In this document: one piece after another, positions 9,627-15,745 of the stretch
How the letters are laid out: each line of letters begins with the position of its first letter
Numbering within the stretch: position 1 is the stretch's first letter
Source: Chryseosolibacter histidinae
Lineage (GTDB): Bacteria > Bacteroidota > Bacteroidia > Cytophagales > Cyclobacteriaceae
Reading direction: 5' to 3'
Assembly (NCBI RefSeq): GCF_018598225.1
Contig: NZ_JAHESF010000053.1
Span: 1 to 38,817 of the forward strand
Length of the DNA: 38,817 bases
Made by a program: the position numbers and the translations under genes
Notes under the pieces: generated by a model
What the model was told of the DNA's origin: nothing
The model's input: the letters and a program-made list of their open reading frames with translations, nothing else
Database searches by the model: none

Positions 9627-10052
9627 ATGGGCGACCAAACAAAAAAGATCCTGGTGCTCTGCACGGGTAACAGCTGCCGGAGCCAGATGGCGGAAGGTTA
9701 CCTGAAGCATTTTGCCGGCGATGGAGCGATCGTTAAAAGTGCTGGCATCGAAACGCATGGTGTCAACCCGCGGGCAATTGCCACTATGAAGGAAGATAAC
9801 ATTGACATATCGGGGCATACCTCCAATCATGTTGATGAATACGCGGCGATAACATTTGATTTTGTGATCACGGTCTGCGATCACGCCAGGGAACGATGTC
9901 CGGTACTGCCTGCCAAAGCGAAAAGATTTCATCATAACTTCCCGGATCCTGCAAAAGCCACCGGGAGCGAAGAAGAAGTTCAGGAAAAGTTCAGGTTTAC
10001 CCGTGACCTGATCAAAGACTATTGCCGCGATTTTGTTGCTAAAAACCTGTAA
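9627..10052 (+). CDS. arsC: Arsenate reductase, thioredoxin-coupled LMW-PTP type, 141 aa
   Basis: Reduces arsenate to arsenite. The low-molecular-weight phosphatase P-loop C12-TGNSC-R18-S (CX5R) is at the N-terminus, the general-acid loop FPDP at about 105-108, and the Cys pair C84/C91 in VCDHARERCP corresponds to the redox-relay cysteines of the thioredoxin-dependent ArsC family. Cytoplasmic and of normal length. It follows arsR with its own ArsR operator and precedes the sigma factor gene by only 11 bp, which suggests cotranscription. No arsenite efflux gene (arsB or ACR3) lies in the window. Confidence 0.92.
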   Translation: MGDQTKKILVLCTGNSCRSQMAEGYLKHFAGDGAIVKSAGIETHGVNPRAIATMKEDNIDISGHTSNHVDEYAAITFDFVITVCDHARERCPVLPAKAKRFHHNFPDPAKATGSEEEVQEKFRFTRDLIKDYCRDFVAKNL

Positions 10053-10063
10053 CGCCTAATCAT

Positions 10064-10609
10064 ATGAATGCGCTTGAAACACAGACCTGGTCCGGGATCC
10101 AACAGCAGTTGAAGGGATTTGTGCTCCGGCAAACAAGAGACAAAGCGCTCACGGAAGACATCGTGCACGATGTGTTTTTAAAGATCCACAACAAGCTTCC
10201 ACAGCTGCGGGAAAATGATAAGATCATCGCCTGGATCTACCGGATCGCCCGCAACACCATCACGGACCATTTCAGAATGCAGGCAAAGGCGATCAGGGCT
10301 GTCGATCTCGATTGGGAGAGCGCGTCACCGACCCTGAACGATTGTGTTATCGCATGCCTGCAGGAGATGCTGCTGACGCTTCCCGATAAATACCGCGAGG
10401 CCATAGAATTGGCAGAGCTGAAAAATATGTCTCAGCTTCAGCTGGCTGAAACCCTTCAGATCTCATACTCGGGTGCCAAGTCACGTGTACAGCGTGCACG
10501 GCAGCTGCTGAAAGAGAAGATGGAACAGACCTACCGCATCAAATTCGATAACTATGGCAACGTTGTGGTTTGCGAAAACCGGTTGCCTTGTGGCTGTTCT
10601 CAGTCATAA
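10064..10609 (+). CDS. SigZ-like ECF sigma factor with Cys-rich tail, 181 aa
   Basis: ECF-type sigma factor resembling SigZ. Region 2 includes LTEDIVHDVFLKIHNKL and AWIYRIARNTITDHFR (about 30-75); region 4 includes LPDKYREAIELAE and the helix-turn-helix LQLAETLQISYSGAKSRVQR (about 113-150). After region 4 there is a tail of about 25 residues ending with Cys at 170, 176 and 178 (CENRLPCGCSQS), not part of a standard ECF core and suited to metal or metalloid binding. No anti-sigma gene is adjacent. It lies 11 bp after arsC and shares the second ArsR operator, so it is probably induced by arsenic. Targets are unknown. Confidence 0.88.
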   Translation: MNALETQTWSGIQQQLKGFVLRQTRDKALTEDIVHDVFLKIHNKLPQLRENDKIIAWIYRIARNTITDHFRMQAKAIRAVDLDWESASPTLNDCVIACLQEMLLTLPDKYREAIELAELKNMSQLQLAETLQISYSGAKSRVQRARQLLKEKMEQTYRIKFDNYGNVVVCENRLPCGCSQS

Positions 10610-10613
10610 AAAG

Positions 10614-10638
10614 AAGGCAGAGCTTTTCGCTCTGCCTT
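10614..10638 (-). terminator. Hairpin between sigma factor and micropeptide genes
   Basis: Perfect 10-bp stem AAGGCAGAGC / GCTCTGCCTT with a 5-base loop. On the minus strand the stem is followed by TTCTTTTTATG, a proper T-tract, placing a terminator 9 bp after the stop codon of the minus-strand Cys-rich peptide. On the plus strand there is no T-tract. Confidence 0.75.
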
Positions 10639-10646
10639 GTGCATCA

Positions 10647-10718
10647 TTAGCAGCAGCCTATGATGATTTCACCACAGCAGCCACCGTCACAACATCCCGG
10701 ATCTGTCTTGCATTCCAT
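10647..10718 (-). CDS. Cys-rich 23-residue peptide, putative
   Basis: An ATG at 10716-10718 opens a 23-codon frame ending in TAA. It begins MECKTDPGCC and ends GEIIIGCC; seven of 23 residues are Cys, at positions 3, 9, 10, 14, 15, 22 and 23, giving three CC pairs set off by glycines. This is metallothionein-like in composition and suggests soft-metal or arsenite binding. Support for a real gene: a terminator with a T-tract on this strand just after the stop, an inverted repeat 34-55 bp upstream of the start, and convergence with the arsR-arsC-sigma unit whose products are also Cys-tailed. Against: it is very short and no conservation can be tested here. I know of no named family. Confidence 0.5.
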   Translation of the reverse strand: MECKTDPGCCDGGCCGEIIIGCC

Positions 10719-10751
10719 ACTTTTTGTGTTTTAAGTTGAACATGATTTTTC

Positions 10752-10773
10752 TGTGATCGTTTTTCAGATCACA
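10752..10773. promoter_or_regulatory. Inverted repeat TGTGATC-N8-GATCACA
   Basis: Perfect 7-bp arms, 34-55 bp upstream of the micropeptide start on the minus strand, and upstream of the plus-strand PAP2 gene. The arms resemble CRP-type TGTGA/TCACA halves but the spacer is too long for that. Candidate operator of unknown regulator. Confidence 0.4.
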
Positions 10774-10796
10774 CCCTGCTGACGTACTCCTGAATG

Positions 10797-10829
10797 AAAA
10801 GACGCAGAAATAACGTTGCGTCTTTTTTT
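10797..10829 (+). terminator. Intrinsic terminator, plus strand
   Basis: AAAAGACGCA (10797-10806) pairs with TGCGTCTTTT (10817-10826) and is followed by more T (seven T at 10823-10829). It is the first good plus-strand terminator after the sigma factor gene, so the ars transcript probably runs antisense through the micropeptide gene. Confidence 0.75.
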
Positions 10830-10862
10830 AGTCGTGTTCGTCTTAATAACAAACACAAACCA

Positions 10863-11780
10863 ATGAAACACATCCTGATACTTTTCTTAGCCCTTGGCCC
10901 TATTGCATTTTCTTATGGTCAGAAATATCAACGTGACCTGACCCCGGCGCGTGGGCATTACAAGCAGCTTTCCGTTTTCAGCAGGTCACCAAAAACAGGC
11001 AACGAGACGATCGACCGACAACGGTTCATCAGCGACCAGGAAACCATCGACCGACGCATGAGTCGTAAACCGAATTACCTGGAAGCAGTGAAGCTCAGTG
11101 ATTTTAACATTCCCGAGGTACCCGCCAATAGCTCGGAGATGACCCGTGCGGAGATCAATTACCTGCTTGCACTGCAGCAGTCGCGAACGGAAGAAGACGT
11201 GCGCGCCAGTTTGTTTTTTGCCAATGTTTACTACAATTTGAGTGTCAAGCCTGGCGACTCAACTTATACATTGTTTCGCCACAATCTTTTCCACATCGGC
11301 CGTTCCATCGGCACCTGGTTCAATCCTGAGAACCTTCCGCTAACGGCAGACCTGATCGCGAACGTATGGAGGGATGCAAGCTATTTTATCTGGTCGATGA
11401 AGTTCAAATACGCGCGCATTCGCCCCTATGTTATTGACCCCGGGTTAAAGAACCTCGAAGAAACCGATTGGGCTGCTTACCCGAGCGGACATGCCTCCAA
11501 TTCGTATGTGAACGCATACCTTTACAGCGAGCTCGCCCCTGAGTTTGCAGACGTGTTCATGAAGGACGCCTACGATATGGCACACTCCCGGGAGATCATC
11601 GGTGTGCACTATCCCTCGGATTCGGAAGCAGGAAGGATCTTCGCCCGGCAGTTCGTTAACAAGTTGTTTCAGAACCCGAAATTCCTGGCGGATTTTGAAC
11701 GTGTAAAAAATGAGTGGAAGCAGAAAGCAAAAGAGACCTTTGAGCGTCCCCTGACAAAAACTCAAGCAACATCCAATTAA
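10863..11780 (+). CDS. Secreted PAP2-family acid phosphatase, 305 aa
   Basis: Class A non-specific acid phosphatase/PAP2 protein exported to the periplasm. The start at 10863 gives a signal peptide, MKHILILFLALGPIAFSYGQ; the frame is open further upstream but that part overlaps a terminator. The three-part phosphatase signature is complete: K-x6-RP (KFKYARIRPY), PSGH (AYPSGHAS) and SRx5HxxSD (SREIIGVHYPSD). The expected reaction is hydrolysis of phosphomonoesters by a phospho-His intermediate. The gene is monocistronic, between the terminator at 10797-10829 and a hairpin at 11794-11826. No link to the neighbouring ars unit is evident. Confidence 0.92.
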   Translation: MKHILILFLALGPIAFSYGQKYQRDLTPARGHYKQLSVFSRSPKTGNETIDRQRFISDQETIDRRMSRKPNYLEAVKLSDFNIPEVPANSSEMTRAEINYLLALQQSRTEEDVRASLFFANVYYNLSVKPGDSTYTLFRHNLFHIGRSIGTWFNPENLPLTADLIANVWRDASYFIWSMKFKYARIRPYVIDPGLKNLEETDWAAYPSGHASNSYVNAYLYSELAPEFADVFMKDAYDMAHSREIIGVHYPSDSEAGRIFARQFVNKLFQNPKFLADFERVKNEWKQKAKETFERPLTKTQATSN

Positions 11781-11793
11781 ACCAATTGGCAAA

Positions 11794-11826
11794 AGGGCGC
11801 TGATCCCTCATCACGATCAACGCCCT
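11794..11826 (+). terminator. Hairpin after PAP2 gene
   Basis: AGGGCG-c-TGATC pairs with GATCA-a-CGCCCT, an almost continuous 12-bp stem with one mismatch and a 9-base loop, 13 bp after the stop codon. No strict T-run. Confidence 0.6.
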
Positions 11827-11828
11827 CT

Positions 11829-11918
11829 TCTTACTCCTTACTCCCTTGCCCGCCGTAGCTTTAGCGAAGGAGGCTTACTCCTCCTCCTGACTCCTGGCTT
11901 CTGACTCCTGACTTCTAG
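11829..11918. repeat. Heptamer array CTCCTGA family with embedded GCCCGCC palindrome
   Basis: Two CTTACTC-like units, then a GCCCGCCGTAGCTTTAGCGAAGGAGGC palindrome at about 11848-11874, then five 7-mers CTCCTGA, CTCCTGG, CTTCTGA, CTCCTGA, CTTCTAG (11884-11918). The palindrome has a near-identical relative inside structured element copy D (23894-23922). The array abuts the 3' end of the next permease gene. Confidence 0.7.
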
Positions 11919-11928
11919 TCCAGACTCC

Positions 11929-14577
11929 TCATTCCGATCTCAGACTCCTCACCGGATTTGCCATCGCTGCTTTGAAAGCCTGAAAGCTCACAGTGATCAA
12001 CGCTATGACTAAAGCAGCAACACCTGCCAGCAATATTACGGTGGCATCGATGCTGATGCGATAGCCGAAGGTCTGCAGCCACTGGTGCATAGCCCACCAC
12101 GAGACAGGTGCCGCTACCACAATGGCCGCGAGCACGAGCAGCAGAAATTCCTTCGACTGCAGCAATACGATCTGCCCCACGCTGGAGCCCAGCACCTTCC
12201 GGATGCCGATCTCGCGCGTTCGTTGTTCGGCGGAGTGGGTGCTCAGACCGAACAGCCCGAGGCAGGCGATCAGAATGGCAATCACCATGAAGACAATAAA
12301 GATCTGCTCGGTAGTTTGTTCGGCTTTGTAAAGATGGCTGAACCGGTCGTCGAGGAAATAGTAGCTGAAGGGAACGTCGGCATGGAACGCGTTCCATTGA
12401 GCTTTTGTGTCGGTGATGAAGTTGCTGATGTCGCTGGTCTTTACTTTGACAAGATAGGTAGGCGCCACGCGACGGTAAAGCATCATCATTGGAGCGATCT
12501 TTTCTTTTGCCGAGGTATAATGGAAGTCTTTTACAACGCCCACTACCTGGTACTGCACCTGCGCCGACCGGTAGATGGTGCTGCCGAGCACGTTGCTCTC
12601 GTCCCATCCCAGGTTTTTCATCGCTGTTTCATTGATCACCACATTCAGCCCGAGTGAGTCGTTTGAAAACTCATTTGAGAGGTTCCGGCCCAGCACCAGT
12701 TGAAGGCCCATGGTTTCCAGAAAATCGTAATCGACCGTAAAGATATGGATGTGTGTGCCTGAAGGATTGGGGCCCCTGCTTGAAACCTCCGTGCCGCCGT
12801 AAGAGCCTGCATTGCCGATGGGCACGGTTGCATGACTGACGTGGCTCACGCGGTGGTCCTGTTCCAGCTTGCGTTTGAAGGCATCCATGTTCCCACCCAG
12901 GGCGCCGGCATTTTCAACTACCACCACCTGGTCTTTGTCATATCCCATCTCGATGTTCTGCAGAAAATGGAGCTGCTGATACGCTACGATGGTGGCCACG
13001 ATCAGCGCCGTGGAGATGGCGAACTGAAATACCACCAGCACGCTGCGAAGGTTGCTGCGCCTGGAGCCTCCCGGGGAGTTACTTTTTAGTACTCGCAAGG
13101 TCTGGAACGACGACAGGAACACAGCAGGGTAAGTTCCAGCCAGCAGGCCTACCGTGATGCCGAGCACCACCAGCGACGTGAGCACCGGTGCCGACAAAAA
13201 GAAAGAGATGCCGATCTGTTTGCCTGTGAGCTGATTGAAGAAGGGGAGGAGCGTGAGGGCAAAAACGACCGCAAATGTCAGCGCGATCATGGCGAGGATC
13301 ATCGATTCTACCAGGAACTGCGTCACCAGCTGACTGCGGAACGATCCCAAAGATTTACGGATCCCGATCTCGACACCACGCCGGGCAGCGCTGGCCGTAG
13401 ACAGGTTCATGAAGTTGATGCATGCCAGCAGCAGAATGAAGATGGCCAGCGCACCGAAGATGTATACGTTGTTGATGTCGCCGTTCGCTTCTATCTCGTA
13501 TTTGGTGTGTGAGTATAAGTGGATCTTCGACAGGGGCATCAGGTAGAACTTCCACGTATTGACAGACCGTTGTGCATCCGCCAGGCTGATCCCCATATCG
13601 TCCTGGATCTCTGGCACCACATACTTTTCGATGAGGGCCGGGAGCTTCGCTTCAAGCCGGTGCGGGTCTGCATGCTCATCCAGCAGAAGATAGGTGTGGA
13701 ACCCCACGTTGCTCCAGGTTTGCCTTCCATTCGTGATCCTGGCGTTGGAGTTCATGCTGAGGAAGGCGCTATAATGAAAATGAGAATTGTCAGGGATCTT
13801 GTCAAAAACACCGGTAACCTTCAGCGTGCCGTACCTGCGGGAAGTGAGGAGTTCGCCGAGTGCCGGCTTGTCACCAAAGTATTTTTTGGCAAACGCCCTG
13901 GAGACCACGATGCTGTTGGGTTCTGTGAGCGCGTGGTCGGCATTGCCTTCGATCAGTGGAATGGAGAACAGTCTGAGAAAATTGGAATCGGCCAGTGTAA
14001 GCCCTTCTTCCCGTACATTCACATCGCCGTACCGGAGATAGTCGAACAAATTCCCGGTGGCGCGGGTAAACTCCACAACCTCGGGGTAGTTGCTTTTGAT
14101 GCCGGCGCCTACAGCCACGTCAACGTGCGGGTAGTCGTCCACACCGCCGTTCTGTTCCAGCTGTAGTCCCACACGGTAGATGCGCTTATACTGTGCGGCG
14201 TATTGATCATAGCTGAGCTCATCATAAACAAAAGAGGCGATGAGCAGGAAGCAGGTGAGGCCGATGGCGAGCCCGAAGACATTGATCATGGAAAACGCCT
14301 TCTTGCGCATCAGGTTGCGCCACCCTGTTTTAAAGTAATTTTTCAGCATAGCAGCAGAGAATTGATTTGAGTAATAGTGTTTTGTTTTTCGCCGGATGTT
14401 TCTCCACCGGAAGAAGCGGATCACATTCCAGGTAAAATAGAGGTCGGCTTTGAACTTGCTGGCGATAACGGTCCGGTCGAACAGCTCGTGAGCATCGCCC
14501 TGGATCTCCTCGAGGCGGTCAGGGCGGCAATACCACTCCAGGAACCGGTTCGGCCATTTGGGAGGTCTTGGTTTCAT
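11929..14577 (-). CDS. PadR-linked FtsX-like permease with prefix domain, 882 aa
   Basis: Same two-module FtsX/MacB architecture as the permease at 4.8 kb (TM1 at about 97-118, a large periplasmic domain, three TMs, a fifth TM, a second periplasmic domain, three final TMs, C-terminal NPVRSLRSE). Residues 1-75 form a cytoplasmic prefix with the RLEEIQGDAHELFD motif; I recall this type being called permease prefix domain 2. The internal MLKNYF at residue 77 marks the junction. The ATG at 14577 overlaps the upstream PadR stop as ATGA; an open frame back to 14988 reads through the PadR gene and is not the start. No ATPase is encoded nearby; substrate unknown. Confidence 0.93.
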   Translation of the reverse strand: MKPRPPKWPNRFLEWYCRPDRLEEIQGDAHELFDRTVIASKFKADLYFTWNVIRFFRWRNIRRKTKHYYSNQFSAAMLKNYFKTGWRNLMRKKAFSMINVFGLAIGLTCFLLIASFVYDELSYDQYAAQYKRIYRVGLQLEQNGGVDDYPHVDVAVGAGIKSNYPEVVEFTRATGNLFDYLRYGDVNVREEGLTLADSNFLRLFSIPLIEGNADHALTEPNSIVVSRAFAKKYFGDKPALGELLTSRRYGTLKVTGVFDKIPDNSHFHYSAFLSMNSNARITNGRQTWSNVGFHTYLLLDEHADPHRLEAKLPALIEKYVVPEIQDDMGISLADAQRSVNTWKFYLMPLSKIHLYSHTKYEIEANGDINNVYIFGALAIFILLLACINFMNLSTASAARRGVEIGIRKSLGSFRSQLVTQFLVESMILAMIALTFAVVFALTLLPFFNQLTGKQIGISFFLSAPVLTSLVVLGITVGLLAGTYPAVFLSSFQTLRVLKSNSPGGSRRSNLRSVLVVFQFAISTALIVATIVAYQQLHFLQNIEMGYDKDQVVVVENAGALGGNMDAFKRKLEQDHRVSHVSHATVPIGNAGSYGGTEVSSRGPNPSGTHIHIFTVDYDFLETMGLQLVLGRNLSNEFSNDSLGLNVVINETAMKNLGWDESNVLGSTIYRSAQVQYQVVGVVKDFHYTSAKEKIAPMMMLYRRVAPTYLVKVKTSDISNFITDTKAQWNAFHADVPFSYYFLDDRFSHLYKAEQTTEQIFIVFMVIAILIACLGLFGLSTHSAEQRTREIGIRKVLGSSVGQIVLLQSKEFLLLVLAAIVVAAPVSWWAMHQWLQTFGYRISIDATVILLAGVAALVIALITVSFQAFKAAMANPVRSLRSE

Positions 14578-14912
14578 GCCATCCTGAATTGAAGCGCGAT
14601 GCGTGGAATGCGGTTGTACAACTGGTTGCGCAGCTCGTTGGTCTCTTCCAGCGAACGTTTTCCGGCAGCGGTCAGCAAAAAGATCCTTTTCCTTCGCCCA
14701 CCGCGGGCATCGGTAGGCTCGCTCATTTTTGACTCGAGCAGCCCTTTGTCCTCCAATCGCGTAAGCACAGCATGCACGGCGCTGATGTTCAGGCTCCGGC
14801 CAGCTTGTTTGTCGAGCTCGTCCATCACGGAAACGCCATATGCTTCCGGATATAAAACGCCTACCATCAATAAAACCAGCTCTTCCAGCTCGCCGATGTG
14901 TGTTCCTTTCAT
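14574..14912 (-). CDS. PadR-family transcriptional regulator, 112 aa
   Basis: Small PadR winged-helix regulator. The N-terminal GELEELVLLMVGVLYPEAYGVSVMDEL region is the first helices, ISAVHAVLTRLEDKGLLESK (about 43-62) the recognition part, and RGGRRKRIFLLTAAGK (about 70-85) the wing. The C-terminal dimerisation helix is short. It is translationally coupled by the ATGA overlap to the permease gene and preceded by a large inverted repeat at 14925-14968 that could be its own operator. The expected role is autoregulation of the operon; the inducer is unknown. Confidence 0.93.
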   Translation of the reverse strand: MKGTHIGELEELVLLMVGVLYPEAYGVSVMDELDKQAGRSLNISAVHAVLTRLEDKGLLESKMSEPTDARGGRRKRIFLLTAAGKRSLEETNELRNQLYNRIPRIALQFRMA

Positions 14913-14924
14913 AGTATTGATTAA

Positions 14925-14968
14925 CTCTACAAACGTGAAAGTAAAAAATATGTTTTACTTTTGTAGAG
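14925..14968. promoter_or_regulatory. Inverted-repeat operator upstream of PadR/permease operon 2
   Basis: CTCTACAA (14925-14932) pairs with TTGTAGAG (14961-14968), and inside it AAGTAAAA (14939-14946) with TTTTACTT (14953-14960). It lies 13-56 bp before the PadR start codon, a typical place for autorepression. Confidence 0.6.
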
Positions 14969-15079
14969 GAATTTGGATCGGAAGGCACCCGAACTCCTTT
15001 GTTTTTTCCCCGCGCTTTGGCCTTTCGCCTCCTGGGTTGATTAAGTATCAGTTATTCAATGGGTTATTGAGGTGACGCT

Positions 15080-15232
15080 TGCTGGTATGTAGAGTTTGTG
15101 TGGCAATAAGGTTCGGTCCCCGCTCCGAGGCCGCGGGGTGGGGCCTCGTCATACGCCGTTCGGACTCAACCCAACCCGCGCATGCCCTTGCCAGGCCAAA
15201 GGTTGGCTTATATCCTCACAGCGTATGACTGG
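15080..15232 (-). repeat. Structured interspersed element, copy C
   Basis: On the minus strand the outer stem is GTCATACGC (from 15229) against GCGTATGAC (to 15148). The GAGGCC/GGCCTC hairpin and ACCTTATTGCCACAC tail follow toward lower coordinates. One base in the conserved GGACATAAG box is changed (GGATATAAG). It lies between the divergent PadR genes of operons 2 and 3; no gene is present in this 494-bp gap. Confidence 0.85.
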
Positions 15233-15313
15233 AAGTGCACGTATATAATTCAGAGTCCATGGCCACTATTGGTCTAACGAAAGCAGAAATGCAGTGGCGG
15301 TGTTCCTTACAGC

Positions 15314-15341
15314 CGTGGACTGTGGACCGTCGACTGTGGAC
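15314..15341. repeat. 28-bp block of four GTCCACG-type heptamers, inverted
   Basis: CGTGGAC, TGTGGAC, CGTCGAC, TGTGGAC, the inverse of the blocks at 919 and 4350. Relative to copy C it is again on the 5' side, about 80 bp away. Confidence 0.85.
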
Positions 15342-15352
15342 TGATTATATAA

Positions 15353-15405
15353 ACTGCAATTGCGAATAATATAATAACTGTTATATTTACTGCAATTACG
15401 ACTAA
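15353..15405. promoter_or_regulatory. Direct/inverted repeats upstream of PadR/permease operon 3
   Basis: ACTGCAATTGCGAATAATAT and ACTGCAATTACGACTAATAT form a direct repeat flanking an imperfect AT-rich palindrome (ATAATAACTGTTATAT). They end at the PadR start codon and probably hold its operator and promoter. Confidence 0.5.
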
Positions 15406-15406
15406 T

Positions 15407-15745
15407 ATGAAGAAAACGAAGCTTGGCGAATTCGAAGAGCTTGTTCTTCTGACCGTGGCAGCCCTTCAGCAGGAGGCGTACGGAGTGGAGATCAAACGCG
15501 AGCTCGAAGCGCGGTTGAAGCAGAAGCTCAGCGTGGGGTCCATTCAGTCGGCACTGAAACGAATGGAGGAGAAAGGATTTCTTACTTCCGATTTCGGGGA
15601 AGCCACCCAGAAAAGAGGCGGGAAACGCAAACGCATTTACGCCACCACTTCTTACGCTCATAAAGTGCTTGCCGAGCTGAAGGAGATCCGCGCCGGGTTA
15701 TGGGATGCCATGCCCAGGCTGGCACATGAACTGAAACTGATATGA
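15407..15745 (+). CDS. PadR-family transcriptional regulator, 112 aa
   Basis: Paralogue of the regulator at 14.6 kb, with GEFEELVLLTVAALQQEAYG at the N-terminus, recognition segment VGSIQSALKRMEEKGFLTSD (about 44-63) and the wing KRGGKRKRIYATT. It overlaps the permease gene by four bases (ATGA), so the two are coupled. The upstream DNA carries a 20-bp direct repeat different in sequence from the inverted repeat of the divergent operon, suggesting that each PadR recognises its own site. Confidence 0.93.
   Translation: MKKTKLGEFEELVLLTVAALQQEAYGVEIKRELEARLKQKLSVGSIQSALKRMEEKGFLTSDFGEATQKRGGKRKRIYATTSYAHKVLAELKEIRAGLWDAMPRLAHELKLI

Noticed and set aside
10752-10773. TGTGATC/GATCACA as a CRP/FNR site
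   Set aside because: The half-sites are separated by too many bases for the 16-bp CRP or 14-bp FNR consensus; kept only as an inverted repeat of unknown role.
14578-14988. N-terminal extension of the minus-strand permease upstream of 14577
   Set aside because: The extension reads through the PadR gene in another frame; the ATGA overlap and homology with the other prefix domains fix the start at 14577.
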